Origin: Fomitopsis serialis
Lineage: Eukaryota > Basidiomycota > Agaricomycetes > Polyporales > Fomitopsidaceae
Direction of reading: 5' to 3'
NCBI RefSeq assembly: GCF_022376445.1
Contig: NW_025954961.1
Location: 1,674,001-1,738,000, forward strand
Length of the DNA stretch: 64,000 nucleotides
Below the pieces are notes generated by a model. It worked only from the letters and a program-made list of their open reading frames with translations, was not told the DNA's origin and searched no databases. Below, piece after piece: positions 13,045-25,165 of this stretch. The position numbers were made by a program, and so were the translations under genes. How positions within the stretch are numbered: the stretch's first letter is position 1; each line of letters starts with the position of its first letter.

Positions 13045-14834
13045 CCTGTGAGACTGGGTATGGTACAAGTGTGGCTGGACGACGAGGAGTAGAGGGCCAT
13101 AAGCGCCCGATTTGGATGCTTGATCGAGGATTTTTCGCGTCGAGCACGTGGCTGGTGACCAGTGACCGGTAAACGGGCGCCCGGTCTGTCCACGAAGGTG
13201 GTCGTCCGGCGATCTAAGCAGCTGGCTACCTCGCCGCGCAGCTTACGGCCTCTGCGTGGGCAACGGTGGAAATGGAATGCGTACCTCGCTCAGGTCGCAT
13301 GTCCACCTTACGTACCGCTGAGGTAGTCTTGACGCGGGTCAGCTGTGTCGTGTTCCGCTGAGACACAGGCCGCATGTGCTTCGCGCACGGGGGAAAAGTC
13401 GCGGTAATATTCGCCATAGGCTGGAGATTGTCTGTACTCTATCTCATGGGAACGGATGGCGTCGTACGTGACACAAGGTGTCGACTGAATGAATATAGGA
13501 CGACCCTCCAAGGTGTGAGGGCCACGCTCATTACGGATGGACCTGAGGCGATATGTCTGCTTATCCCCGATAGCGAGTGGGATCCTCCGGAGTACGGAGA
13601 CGCGTTCTGCTCAGTGCGCGATGGCATGACATCCGCATTCTGCGGGGATGTCGGAGAGATAGGGGGTGACACGACAGCCTGGCATACAGAGTCTGCCTCC
13701 GTGTCCGGGCGCGGTTCCTCGGCTGCGAGGCCAGCTGCACGGCCCACCGCGATGCATGCTGCGTGACGATCGGGCGGAACTCCCTCGCGCATCGTCAGAA
13801 GGGCTGCTCGTTAAGGACATTCCGCGCACCAGCTGAGCCGCGTTGGGCAGAGTGCAGGCGCAGTTCCGGCGAGCGCACCGCGATTGGAAGGCGCACGGAC
13901 CACCGGAGCTTCTGGCGATAGGCCTGGGGCTTCGCCCGCCTCCGCAGCCTGCAGTCTCGCAGACTCTCGCAGACTCTCCGTGCCTACGTCGGGGACTCCC
14001 GAAGTCATGGAACGGCCAGACTCGGTTGCGCGACGTTTATTAGAGCCACAGGCACGATAAATGCCCCTAGCATCGCTGCTGGCAGCGCGAACGGTGACAG
14101 GCGCGAGAAGGGGGCGTCTCGCTGGTCTGGTGGTGGTGGTGAGTCCGCGGTAGGGCGATGGCAACGGTCAGTGCGCGATGGCATAAGGAGGGGAGGCAGC
14201 GCGTTGCCGCCTGACACAGACCCAAGAGAGCGGGGACGCGCCTCGGGGAGCGCTCGGCCGTCGCGGCGCTGGTGGCCACGACTGCCAAACACGGAAGCAT
14301 CTGGGCACGGATCACTGTGGCGGGCGGGGCGGGCGTCGCAGCGCACGACGAGCTCGCTGTGCGCGGCGACGGGCAGCGGGGGCGGGCTGGGCGGCGGGGA
14401 CGTCGATAAGATTTTACGTATACTGAGTGGGATCGCAATCTTGCGCGTCGACTCGTGGCGTGGAAGAAGCAGTGCCGTCGCGAGCGTGTGAGTGCGTCTG
14501 CGAGCCTTAACGCTGGTCGACATCCGGCCCCGTCCTCCTCCTCCCCCTCCCCACCGCCTCGTGCTGCCCGCACCCTCCTCGACGCTGCCTGCGCGGCCAG
14601 CGACCGCATCCGCCACCGCCCCCTGCTCGCTTCTCCTGCCGCACTATCTTCCTCGCTCCGTCGCACGCGCCCCGCACGTCTATCGCGTAGCCAGTCGCCC
14701 TCCGCCCTTCCCCCGAGCCCGAGGCTTGCCAAATCCGTCCGGCACCCTCTCCTCCTGCATGCGAGAACGCGTCCACCGCCTCCAGCTCGACGATCCCACC
14801 ACAGTCCACCCTCTCTGCACGGCCACCCCCACAG
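13045..14834. other. Divergent intergenic region between IMP3 and LDB-like gene
   Basis: About 1.8 kb with no gene I can support. Open frames at 13374-13766 and 14067-14616 lack domain-like composition. The last 320 bases are strongly C/T-rich, as in fungal core promoters and leaders, and probably serve the LDB-like gene. Confidence 0.5.
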
Positions 14835-17800
14835 ATGAACGTTGGACCCGGCGGCGACCTTCTTCGCCCACCTTCCATGCTGAACATGAACGGGCAACAC
14901 TTCATGTCCCAGCAACCACACCACCCCAGGGCCAGCCTCCCCAGGGTCAGCCATCGCAGATGAGCCCTCTACAAAACAACCCCAACTCGAACCCGATGCT
15001 CGCTGGCGGCGGCCAGCCGAATAATGGAGGCAACAATCCTATGATGTACCAGCTCCAGATCCAGCAGGCGAACCACATGCAGCGCCAGCAGGTCCTCATT
15101 CAGCAGGCGCAAAATGCACAAGGCGGTCTCAGCCGCGGGGGTCCTCCGCAACTCAACGGTCTTGGCGGACACAACCCTCCTCTCCCGGGCATGGGCTTCC
15201 AGAACGGCATGATGGGCCCTCAGCAGCAGCAAATGCGCCGCGTCGCTTCTCAGCCGACACTCAACCAGGCTGGGTCGCATATGGGCGGGATGCCCCAGGG
15301 TATGGCGGGAATGGGTATGGGTCTGAACCCGGGACAGAGCATACCGCAGCATATGCGGCCGCCTATGCCGCAGCAACATCTCAGCACCATGCGCGTCCAG
15401 CAGCAGCCCCAGCACCCCATGCAAGGGCACATCTCGCCCGATATGCCGATGTCGATGAACAGGCCGCCCCAGATGCCAGGCAACAACGGGCTCCCGCCCT
15501 ACGTCAATCGGGCGACGTCCGCGCAACCGCACATGATGAACAACCTGGGGCAGCCCTCTGGTCTGCCGCAGCAACAGCATCCTGGCGGGATGCAGGGTCC
15601 GATGCACCAGAACGCGTTCAATGGTGCGATGCTCCAACATCACCAGCCGCCGCAGTTGACGGGCGCGTCCCCGCACAACGGGACCCACTCGCAGAACCAC
15701 ACGCCCGCCAACTTTGCGCCTAACATGCCCATGGGCAGCGTCCCGCCCTCACAAACATCTGCAAATCGCCCGCAGCCACCGGGGGAGAACCCGATGCTCA
15801 TGGGCTTCCAGAACCAGCCGATGCAGCCGAATCTACCGCAGGTGCCTCGAATACCACCGACGACCAATCAGTTCCCCTTTGTGTCGTCGTCGACGTCGCC
15901 ACGTCCGCCGGGCGACATGTCGCAGAACGTCGGTGGGCAGATGAACGGGCCGGGTCCGGGTCCGGGGTCGCATCCTCAGCACCTCACGACGCCCGCCCAG
16001 CTCATTGATCGCATGGCCCCGCCCGCAAACGATAACTTCTCCACACCTTTCAGCCTCCAACAGTCGCAGCCAAATGCACCGCCTCGGCCGCCATCGCAGC
16101 AACACCCGCCACACCCTGGCTTCTCGCTCCCTCCTCAACAACCGCAATTACCCCATCACCAATCTCCTCGACCCACCGATCCAATGAATCAGCACATAGC
16201 GCAGCGACCACAGTCGCAGCAAGGGCAGCGGCAGCGGCAGTCACCGCCACAGCCAGGACCCTCTCGGACGCCCAGGGCATCGCAGCAGCAGCCGCTTCCG
16301 ACCCAGATGATGCCCCAGCGAATACCGATGCCTCCCGGCTCGAATCCGCCGGGACCATCACAGCAGCCGCCACACGCACAACCGCAGACACAAGGAGCAC
16401 CAGGAGCACCGCCGCCGCCAGCGCATCCAGTGCAAATTGCGCCGAGGCAGCAGCAGCCAGGGCCGCCTGGTCAACCAGCAGTCCCGCCAAGCGCGAATGG
16501 TCCTGCACAGAACCAACCAGATGGGGCGCAACACCCGCCTCAGCCGCCGCAACCTGCGGGTCCACCAACGCAGCATGCGGCGCCGCGACCAGGGCCGTTC
16601 ATGTATGTGCTCGGAGCAGGGCAGGCGATCGCGAGGCTGGCGAATATGAGTGGTGAAATGGCGATGTACAAGCCATCGGTGCGTCCTTGTCCCCACGCGA
16701 CTCGCTCACACCTAATGCCCTTACTCCGACAGCGAGAGCTGCCGTTCTGGGATAGCTTTGTGAAGAGGTATTTCACGCCCAAAGCGACCATGAAAATCAC
16801 ACTGTGGAAGGACAACCAGCGTCAGGAGGCAAAGCCGTTCGGTACGTGCGATCTGCTTGTCCGCTCGCTTAGATGGTGCCATCTAATCTCACCATTCGCT
16901 TGCGTTCCTGTAGAGATTGGGACCCCGATCCTCCCGCGATTTTTCCAGGTGACGACGCAGTCCGGGGTAAAAAGCATGTCGCTGTCCCTGGATGGCGCAC
17001 GAGAGAGGGCGACGAACAACGTGCACGCGATCGTAGAGTGTCCGGACGCGCTCTGGACGTTCCGGTATCTCAACGGGTACACGGTCGTGCTCAAAGGCCC
17101 GTTCACCGCGCACGTCGTCGTCGTCGCAGAGCCGCCATCGCAGCAGCAGTCGTCGCAGGTGCCTGCGCAGCCAAACTACGCTCTGCGGATAGACAGCATG
17201 GTTTTCGACGCGCTGACGCACGAGAAGCTCATCAACATCGACTCGATAGAGGGGAGGCGGATAGACTCGTCACCGTCGGCGTCGGTGAGCTTTGGAGATG
17301 TCGATCCTAGGCTCGAGGAGCCACGGACGATCATCGAGCGCGCGTCGTTCCCCGCAGAGCCCATCAATGCGTTCGGTATCCCGCAAGCTACGATGCGGTG
17401 TCTGGAGGTGAGTGTGCTCGCAGAGGTTGCCGTATACAACTGACACCTTGTCCCTCAGTTGGCCGAGAGTGTCACGCAAATGGGGGACCTGATCCAGTTT
17501 TCAGCGAATCAGCAGCTGGGCCCAAAGGGTGCGTCGTCAATGCTGATTATCCCGTCAGTCGTCTAATATCCTGTACAGAAGCATTGACCCGATACGCCGA
17601 GCGACTGCGCCACCAGTATCAAATGGGTCATCTGGGTGAAATGAAGCCGGATGGTGGGCCGAAACCTGGCCAACCTGGTCGACCCGGGCCCCCTACTTCA
17701 GGCACGAACATGTTGGACGGGGCCAACGGTGTCGTCGCCCCGACACCCCCGGGTTCGATGTACCCTGGCACGCCCAGTTTGTCGTCGGCGCAGCCCGGGC

Positions 17801-18120
17801 AAGCCCCTCCGACACCTCAAAATCCGCCCCATGCGGAGCCAGCCAAGCAGGGGAAGGGAGCGCAATCACAAACGTTAAGCTCGTCGTCAAGCCAGACCAT
17901 GGCGTCTACTCCTGCATCGGCATCCACGCCAGCGGCGGCACCGACACCCGGCGGACCGACAACGCCGGCAATGGCGAACGCGTCGTTGAAGCGCAAGGCT
18001 GGGCAACGGGCGGATCCCGGGTCGCCTGCACTCGCGAACAACGCTGCTGACGCGCAACCACCTCCGGCGAAGCGCGGGTCACGGAAACGTCCACGAACAG
18101 GGACACAAGGTGGTGGATAG
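14835..18120 (+). CDS. LIM-domain-binding (LDB1/CLIM-type) transcription coregulator
   Basis: Fungal LIM-binding protein of the Adn1/PtaB/LDB1 type, a nuclear coregulator that in other fungi partners the LUG/Flo8-type SomA protein in development and adhesion. The N-terminal 600 residues are Q/P/M/N-rich low complexity. The LIM_bind domain runs from about 16600 to 17440: YVLGAGQAIARLANMSGEMA, ELPFWDSFVKRYFTPKA, FFQVTTQSGVKSMSLSLDG, VVLKGPFTAHV. It continues over two introns (from 17407, and 17529 to 17578) into EALTRYAERLRHQYQMGHLG and a P/S/T-rich basic tail (KKR-type NLS near 18070), stopping at TAG 18118-18120. I chose ATG 14835 (MNVGPGGDLLRPPSMLNMNG) because adding one C to the CCCC at 14924-14927 joins it in frame to the long Q-rich frame. 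The upstream extension to 14492 reads leader sequence. Confidence 0.85.
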
Positions 18121-18556
18121 GAATATCGTTATCGTCTCATTCAGTCTGTGTTGTGTTTCTAGTTGCTGTCGGTCGTGCAATCACTGGTCTATCGATACTC
18201 TACTCATCATTAGCATAGATATCCTGTATTCTAGTAGTCATCTGAACCGTCTGCTCCTCGATGGCGTTGTCTTATCATTGTCTATTTAAGCCGGGCTCTA
18301 CTGTATACTAATGCATATCATCGCTCTTGCTCGTCAACTCGAAAGTTTGACTGACGTGTCGTCTGCGCGAGGGACCCCGCTTCTGAATGGAGAAGGTATC
18401 ACTCGCTTTGGGAAACAAGACCCACAGACTCGGACATTAGTATGGCTGACAGGTCGTCCGTTTCCGCTCGCGATACGGTCACAAGTCCAGCTGGAAGGCG
18501 ACGGTGGAAACATGTATTGCCTAACAAAAGAACATGCAGATCGTAGTACATAGGCT
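18121..18556. other. Convergent 3' region of LDB-like and PNUTS-like genes
   Basis: AT-richer DNA between two converging genes. Probably 3' UTRs; nothing else is recognised. Confidence 0.5.
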
Positions 18557-21500
18557 TTAATAAATTGGTTCGTGACTGAAGTCGCATTGATCTCCATACT
18601 TGCATCTGTGCGAAGCATCACGGGCGTCAGTTTACCCGTTATAGACGTCGTGTAGAATGGGCGCTCGCCTTCCTGCTGCAAAGAAACTGCACGGGCGTCG
18701 TTTATTATTTCTGTACGGCTCGCCTCCACGCCCACGGCCTCTGCCCCGCCCCCGATGCCCCCCGCGACTGCCTCCCCGCTCGGGCCAGCCACCTTCCGGG
18801 TGCCGACGATCATGCGGGCCTTCGTCGTGGTAGCCCCCGCCACCGTTGTCGAATCAGGTGGGTACCGGCCGGCGTTCCAGTCGGCGCTCGGAGCGGGCTG
18901 TCCGGGGGCCTGCGGCTGGAAGATGCCGCTTTGGTTCTGACTCAGAGATTGGAAGAGCTGCTGCAACTGCTCCGGATTCATGTTCGACATGCCAGGCAAC
19001 GCCTGAATGACATTCGTATCCAGTCCGAATGGTTTGGAATCCGACTGTGGTGGTGCACCAGCTGATGTACTCCCTGCGAACGCTTCGCCCCCGCTCGCAG
19101 CAGCGAGCTGCCCTACCAGCTCCGCTACAGACTGTTTTGGTGGCTCGACAGCCGCTGGTGCCCCCGCAGTCCAGAAGATAGCGTCGACATCAGGACCCGT
19201 CAGCATTACCTTGACACCCTCGTCAGTCTGCTCCTCCATGAGCTGCGTCGGTAGCTCATCCGGACTCGCCGGTATTTGTGCTTCGGACACGTAAAGAGCG
19301 ACCAACGCTCCTTGCTCGCGCTCCTCTTGCGTGGCCTTCTCTTGACTCTCTTCCCCTCTTGGGCGGACGTCGATTTCCGGAGGCATTGCCATCGCTGCAA
19401 GGAGAACCAATGAATCACAGCGCACGGTGTTATGCTAGGGATTTGCTTACGCATTGGTTCGGACCATTCGATCTGTTCCTCGAAAAGATGCGCGTGTAAC
19501 GCGGCACCCTCGTCTCGGTCAAGGTCACGGATGTTGTGCGTCGAGAGCAAACCCTGCGTATCGACATGAAACAGCCGTAATTAATATACAGTACATAGCA
19601 CAGTCCAAGGAAAATGAAGCTGACATCTGAAGGATCATCGTCGTATATCGCACGCTCAATGAGCTTTATTCGCTCGAGCTCGCCATCGGGTGCCCAGGTG
19701 ACCCGCTTTTTCGGCCTGCCAGATGCAGTCACACTTGGAAATACGACCATGGGAGGTGCGGAGGTAGGTGGAGGTGGCGGCGTTGCGGTGGCGGGCGAGT
19801 CTTTACGAGCCTTTGCCATCGACTTGAGCGCCTCCTCAAACGGATTGAACGACGACGGTTGCGCAATATTCAGATCTGGCTCTCTTTTGACAGGAGGCAG
19901 CGGAGGCGCTTTCTTGAAACTTGGGAGCTTTGGTTTCGGCTTCGGCGCAGAAAAGAACGACGAGTCCGACTTCGCGTCCTTGACCTCCTTGACGACTGAC
20001 TTTGCCTCTTTCTTGACGGCGACGGGCTTCGTCGAAGCCGAAGTCGAGACAGCGGCCTTCTTCGAGGCGGGCGCGGCCTTCGCTGACGCGGCCTCCGCCT
20101 TCCGCTTCTTGCTCTTCGGGTCTGACAAGTCCATTAGACACCGGGATCATTTCATGCACAGACTTAACACACCATCGTCAACGTCCATCCGCTTCGACTC
20201 CTCGTGACTGGAGGCTAGAAGCTGCCTCCATTTACGTTCCAAATTCGACGCCATATCTTTGATCGCTGTTTCGCCAACAAACCCCGCGTTAGATACATGT
20301 TTCTTAAGCGTTGTATTCAGGTAGAAAGTGAGTGCTATCGTACGGTAACCGAGGTTCAAGGTACTCCATTGCGTACTCGACACGTTCACTGGACCACGTC
20401 CTTTTCTGCTATGAGCACGCTGGGGCTCATCCATCGAGCTGCTGTCGCAATACAACATCATAGGGCAGCAGCTCGATAGATGGCATCGCCATGGGAGACA
20501 CGTGTCATTGCATCGATGATGACGGAATATACTGACCTGGTGCAGGGGGATCCTTGACGAGCCGGACGATGATCTTGCCAAGCTTGGAAACCTTCAAACT
20601 ATCGACGGTCATCGGAAGGCGATCGATGATCTTCGGGGCGGGAAGAGTCAATCATCAAGCAACAGGAACGTTCACGACAAGCACTCACATGTAGCAATGG
20701 CATAATCGTCTCTAACAGCCCCATATCGTCCTTGCCAGCATACGCAGACTTCAGCCACTCCCGTGTAATATCCATCGCGTCTTCGTTCTCGATCCAAGCT
20801 CGAAAGTAGTGGTTGCCTGCGTTGTCTCTCATCTTCGTCAAGATCTCCATCCTTGTCGAGGGTTCCACTTCCGAGATGCCGTAATCGTCAATATGGCCTG
20901 CCAGCTGTGAAACGGCACCTGCTCCCGTGAACGAAGTCGGCGCCAAAAGAGGCTTGATGGCCGTTTGGAACGCAGCCTTGCGCTGTTCAAGAGTGGGCGT
21001 TGCAGCCTTCGGTGTTGGCGTCGGTACGGGTGATCCGTAAAACGACGAGGGGGGCAGCGCGCCCAAGAGGGTACTTGAGGAGGCATGAAGAACATACGGA
21101 GAAAGAGTGCCTTGCTGCTGTATTTGCTGTGCCTGTGCTTGCGGTTGAAGATGCTGTTGTTGATGTGATGCTGGTCGTGATACAGGTGGTTGTTGAAAGT
21201 GCGCAGAGGTAGTATGAACATAAGGTGAATTAATAGTGAAACTAGGTTGCTGAGTTTGGTGCTGATATTGATACTGATTCCGTTGCTGAGGTTGCGACAG
21301 TGACTGAAAAGAGATGAACGGTTGTTGCGAATGCTGAAATTGTTGAGGCGGTGACGAGCCCGCGCCGTTCATGGTGGTCAGAGCGGGGCTACAGAAGTCA
21401 ACGTTTGGACAACATTTCACCGCCAAGGACGAAGGTTTCGACTTACTCAATCATCATACCCGAGGATGACGCCGACCCTGGCTGTTGCTGGCCTGACGGC

Positions 21501-21954
21501 GATGCGCTTGTGGCACCGTTGAGAGACGAGTAACTGGAGAGAGGGAGCTGGGGGGACGGGCTGCTGTTCCATTGCGGTGTACCGTAGGCGACTGCGTTGT
21601 AGGGTCCAGGAGCGTTGTGCGGATAGAAGCCGTTGCCGAAGGTGTAGAACGGGGTGTTTGACGATGCTGCGTTTGAGCCTGAGGAAGAGGACGGCACTGG
21701 ATGGGGAGGGCGGGAGTCAGGAAAGGGCCACTCGACGACGCTCGCCGGGGAGCGCCTAAATAGGGGCGTGGAAGGACGTGCTCACCCGACAGATCACCCA
21801 AAAAGTCGCTCAGGTCCATGGCCGCCCCCGACCCCACCGACGCGCTCGAGGACGGGTCCTTCCAGTCGTCGTTCGCTGTGTGCCCGTCGGGCGCGACATG
21901 GTGCGGCAGGTCCGGGATCGGTTGCTGCAACCACGGCGTGTTCGTGAATTCCAT
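18557..21954 (-). CDS. PNUTS/Ppn1-like protein phosphatase 1 regulatory subunit
   Basis: Probable orthologue of PNUTS (PPP1R10; fission yeast Ppn1), which targets PP1 to the cleavage-polyadenylation machinery for transcription termination. From the start at 21954 (MEFTNTPWLQQPI) there is a Q/P/S-rich region, then a TFIIS N-terminal (LW) domain (about 21000-20170: GISEVEPSTRMEILTKMRDN, KLGKIIVRLVKDP, IKDMASNLERKWRQL). A lysine-rich stretch is followed by KKRVTWAPDGEL (about 19700), a good RVxF PP1-docking motif. Next come an FEEQIEWSEP segment and a G/R-rich stretch. The C-terminus is a CCCH zinc finger C-x7-C-x5-C-x3-H ending at TAA (complement of 18557-18559). Two oddities are visible. The finger is completed only by splicing a 63-base intron (18606-18668) whose donor is GC rather than GT. 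The RG-rich part needs one extra G in the run at 18774-18777. Domain order matches PNUTS closely; function is inferred from it. Confidence 0.88.
18606..18668 (-). other. Putative GC-AG intron completing a CCCH zinc finger
   Basis: On the minus strand the donor reads GGAAG|GCGAGC and the acceptor TTCGCACAG|ATGCAAG. Removing these 63 bases joins CSFFAAGR to CKYGDQCDFSH, giving a canonical C-x7-C-x5-C-x3-H finger before the stop. The only nearby GT donor would leave an intron of about 30 bases. Confidence 0.7.
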
Positions 21955-22597
21955 CTGCAGCGACTCTTTTTGTACTCGCTTTCTCAGAGGTTACACTAAA
22001 CGGGCTTATTTCTGTGCAAACGAGGTGGAAAGAGACGAGGAGGCTACGCCGCTGACAGCCCGCAGTGTTCACCTCGCCAGTTCGTCGTCGCGTTCACCGT
22101 TCGTGATGATGGTCAGAGGTTAGGCTCGATACCGCGCTTTCGGTCTCCGCCGCTATTTGCCACAACGCCTTGCCTTTCCTGTCGCCGATTCCCACGCTTT
22201 CACCGCCTTCTCACGCTCAGTCTGTAGTTCGGCAGGGATGCATTCAACAGCTTCCGGGCAGCGGACACGCTGGCCGCACAGCATCAGGTTCTAGCTCTTT
22301 GCGTGAATGGACGACAGCCATGAATCAATTAATCACCAGTGAATTGAATTATGGATCAGGAACAATAAGGCGACCGTAATGCGGCCGATAGTAAGACGCG
22401 ATTTAGCCGGTTTGTGATGTCCCTACAAACATCAATTGAACCAAACATATACAACGTCTAGAGCCCTACTACTGCCCGCATCAAACTTCCTTCAACCGTT
22501 TTCTTAACCCCCCTTCAGTCCTTGTTTACCGTCGCGCTACACGTCGCGACGCGTCTAACGCGTCCGAACGCGAACTTTGCCTTTGTCTCCGTACCAG
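21955..22597. promoter_or_regulatory. Shared divergent promoter region of PNUTS-like and HMG-box genes
   Basis: About 640 bases between two divergent starts. The part next to the HMG-box start is pyrimidine-rich. No clear TATA box is seen. Function as a promoter is inferred from position only. Confidence 0.45.
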
Positions 22598-23512
22598 ATG
22601 GCCGCCCACCCCGATGCGGGTCAAGCCGCTGCCCAGTTCGAGTTCATGAAAATGCAGGTGCGTCGCTGTGCCCAGTTTTCACCCCCTCGACCAGCCTTGC
22701 TCATCGAAATTTTGACAATGTTAGTTCGCGAACAACCTGGGGCATGTCGCCCAGTCATTGCGCGACTGTGCGGCCATCGCTGACCAGCTCGCTGGATCCA
22801 TGTCTGGAATGCCGTACAACCAAGGTGGCATGCAGCTCATGCAGTTCCCTGTGCAACCCCCTGGCTCGTAGCTCCGCCTACTACCGGGAAACGCAAGATG
22901 CGCGAGGTCGAGGGCAAAAAGACGAGGAAGAAAAAGGACCCCTTGGCACCGAAACGACCCCCGTCGTCGTACCTGCTGTTCCAGAATGAGGTCCGTTCTG
23001 AGCTGAAGAAGACGCACCCGGGCATGCCGAACAATGAACTGCTGGGCATGATAGCGAAGCAGTGGTCAGAGATGTCGCAGGAGGATAAGGAGGTGCGCGT
23101 TCTCCCGCTTAGGGCATATTGTTGAGGCTGACGTGTCGAATGCGAAGAAATACGAGACCCTGCAGAGGGCTGCGAAGGATCGGTATTTGGAGGAAAAGGG
23201 CGTCTACCAAGCAGGAGGATCTCCGGCTACTGCAGTGGCACCTGTGGTATGTGCGCTTTGTACGCTGTGTGGCCGAAGTCTAATACACTCCAGGCACCCC
23301 CTGTGATAATAGCCACCCCGCCCGTTGTGAAGCCGGTCGTGCCCGCCGTGGTTGCTACCACCTCTTCGGATGAGGAGTCTTCCGAGGACGAAGAGGATGG
23401 ATCGTCTTCGGATGACAGTCCTGCTCCTACGCCTCCCCCATTGAAGAGAAAGAAGGAGGAGCCTGGGAAGGCAGAGCGCACCCCGAAGAAGAAGAAAACG
23501 TCGAAGGCCTAA
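22598..23512 (+). CDS. HMG-box DNA-binding protein
   Basis: Small nuclear protein with one HMG box (about 22930-23200). The start MAAHPDAGQAAAQFEFMKMQ leads through one intron into a short helical N-terminal region. A basic stretch (GKKTRKKKDPLAPKRPPSSY) opens the HMG box, which continues through LLFQNEVRSELKKTHPG and IAKQWSEMSQEDKE to a second short intron. After KYETLQRAAKDRYLEEKGVY comes a proline/valine-rich linker, an acidic run (DEESSEDEEDGSSSDD) and a lysine-rich tail ending at TAA 23510-23512. An in-frame TAG at 22869 falls in the linker before the box; one extra base near 22868 gives PPGSVAPPTTGKRKM and removes it. Nhp6/Hmo1-like chromatin proteins are the nearest known class, but I cannot assign an orthologue. 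Confidence 0.85.
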
Positions 23513-24210
23513 GTGCCAAGTGGCGCGATACAGACAGTTGGCCTGCGGGAGAATGAGTGTTCCTGGCTTTTTGTAAGTACGTACCTGTATCTTCTAATGC
23601 GCTTGGCCAGGTTGGCATAATAGCTTTGTCCATAATGCTTCGTAATTCTTGTAGCAGTGATTGTCCCCGACGACAGACCTGTGTATGGTTCTTGCGCTTG
23701 AAATGATGCCAAAGCTTTGTGGTTCAGGTGTATTGACAGTGTACTTAATCGCTCCGGGTTGGTGAAGCGGTGTGCAAGTGGACGTTCCAGAGGATTCTGG
23801 CAGTACGATGGAAGAGCAGTGCAGGGTCTGAGCAGCGCCGAGTAAGTATGTATAGCATCGGCGCCACGAGCTGCGCGTATCGCCCGCTTCTAGGACGTGG
23901 TGGAACGGCATCGTGAGGCGTGGGCATCGATTGTGGACTACAAAGCGTGGTACTTAGGGCCTTGACTACTGGAGACGTGGCGATCCGTTCTTTTGTCAGA
24001 CCCCGAAGGATGCGATGCAATAGAACGGGCAAGAATGGCAGCGTCGCGCACGAATCGAGGCGGCACTGAGCCTCAGCCACGGCACGGGGCCTGTCACAGT
24101 AACTAGTCATGCTGTGTGTATCATCCCTCGGTTGAGACTATAAAAGCCCGATCCTGCCTCATCCCGACCACGACGCAACCCGCACCTCTCGCTCTATTCA
24201 CCACTTCACT
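23513..24210. other. Intergenic DNA between HMG-box and WW-domain genes
   Basis: About 700 bases without a supported gene. The right end holds a TATA box and a CT-rich leader for the WW-domain gene. Confidence 0.5.
24139..24145 (+). promoter_or_regulatory. TATA box of the WW-domain gene
   Basis: The sequence TATAAAA lies about 66 bases upstream of ATG 24211 and is followed by a C/T-rich leader, a usual arrangement for a strongly expressed fungal gene. Confidence 0.6.
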
Positions 24211-25165
24211 ATGTCTCAGCCACCTCCGTACAGCAGCAAACCATACAGCCCCAACCCTCCTCCCCGTGAGAACCCTGACCGACGACCTCTACCGCCGGGC
24301 TGGACGTCGCAGTGGGATCCCAAGTGCGTGCCTGGAGGACGCTTGCACGCGACATGCACTGACTACTCCCCGCTTCTCTAGCTACAACGCATGGTACGTT
24401 CCCACGTCAGCGGCGCGTCCACCGCATCGCTCATTTCAGCCAGGTTCTATGTGAATACCCAGTCCGATCCGCCAAGATCATCGTGGGTACACCCTCTCGG
24501 ACCTCCTGGCTCGCCACGTCCTCAGGGCTTCGCGCCGCCGGCTGGTCCGCCACCACCCGAAACCCGCGGTTACAGCCCTGGGTACCAGGGTTCCCCGGCG
24601 CCTCAGCGGTATGACGACTATCGAGGAGGACCATCTCCTGGCTATGGAGGACCGTCTCCAGGCTATGGTGGCCCGCCCCCGAGCAATTACGCACCTGGCC
24701 CGGGCTACGGCGCCCCTGCTCGGGACACCCGAGGTGCGTCTGAAGGCTGACTGGTCGGTTAGAATCATCGTAACGCAGGGGTATATCAGGATGGTTTGGC
24801 GGTGGCTCGCAGATGGCAGCGCAGCCAGCAGTGGTCCAGCAGGCAGCTCCGAAGAAGAGCGGTATGGGAATGGGCACTGTCCTTGCAGCTGGTAGGCACA
24901 CTGTTTTCGCAGTAGTCTTGTACATGAATGACCGGTAATTCGCAGGCGGCGCTGGTCTCTTGGGCGGTGCGATCCTGGGAGATCTCTGGGAGGACCATGA
25001 CGAGAACGAGCGCGAAGAAGGATACCAGGATGGTGTGTCATCACTCTGGGCATTGTATAAATCTGATGTTGACTTGGCTTGCGTTCATCAGCAATGCAGG
25101 ATGGCTATGGAGGAGGGTACGATGGTGGCCAGGACGATTTCGGCGGTGGAGGCGACTTCTTCTAG
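24211..25165 (+). CDS. WW-domain protein with PGYGG repeats and glycine-zipper-like segment
   Basis: The start MSQPPPYSSKPYSPNPPP leads to an N-terminal WW domain, LPPGWTSQWDP...NAWFYVN...PPRSSWVHP, with both tryptophans, split by two short introns between about 24325 and 24440. A P/G/Y-rich repeat region follows (SPGYGGPSPGYGGPP at 24640-24690). Past an intron comes a hydrophobic glycine-rich segment (GGAGLLGGAILGDLWEDHDE) like glycine-zipper membrane segments. A QDGYQDGYGGGYDGG repeat tail ends at TAG 25163-25165. WW domains bind proline-rich ligands. The composition fits a stress-related or membrane-associated adaptor, but no specific function can be named. A TATA box lies 66 bases upstream. 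Confidence 0.8.

Noticed and set aside
13374..13766. Plus-strand open frame of 130 codons between IMP3 and the LDB-like gene
   Set aside because: No domain or splice context. An overlapping minus-strand frame is equally open.
14492..14834. Upstream extension of the LDB-like gene to ATG 14492
   Set aside because: The extra 150 residues read C/T-rich leader DNA as P/R/S-rich sequence. The family-like start at 14835 joins the main frame once one C is added at 14924-14927.
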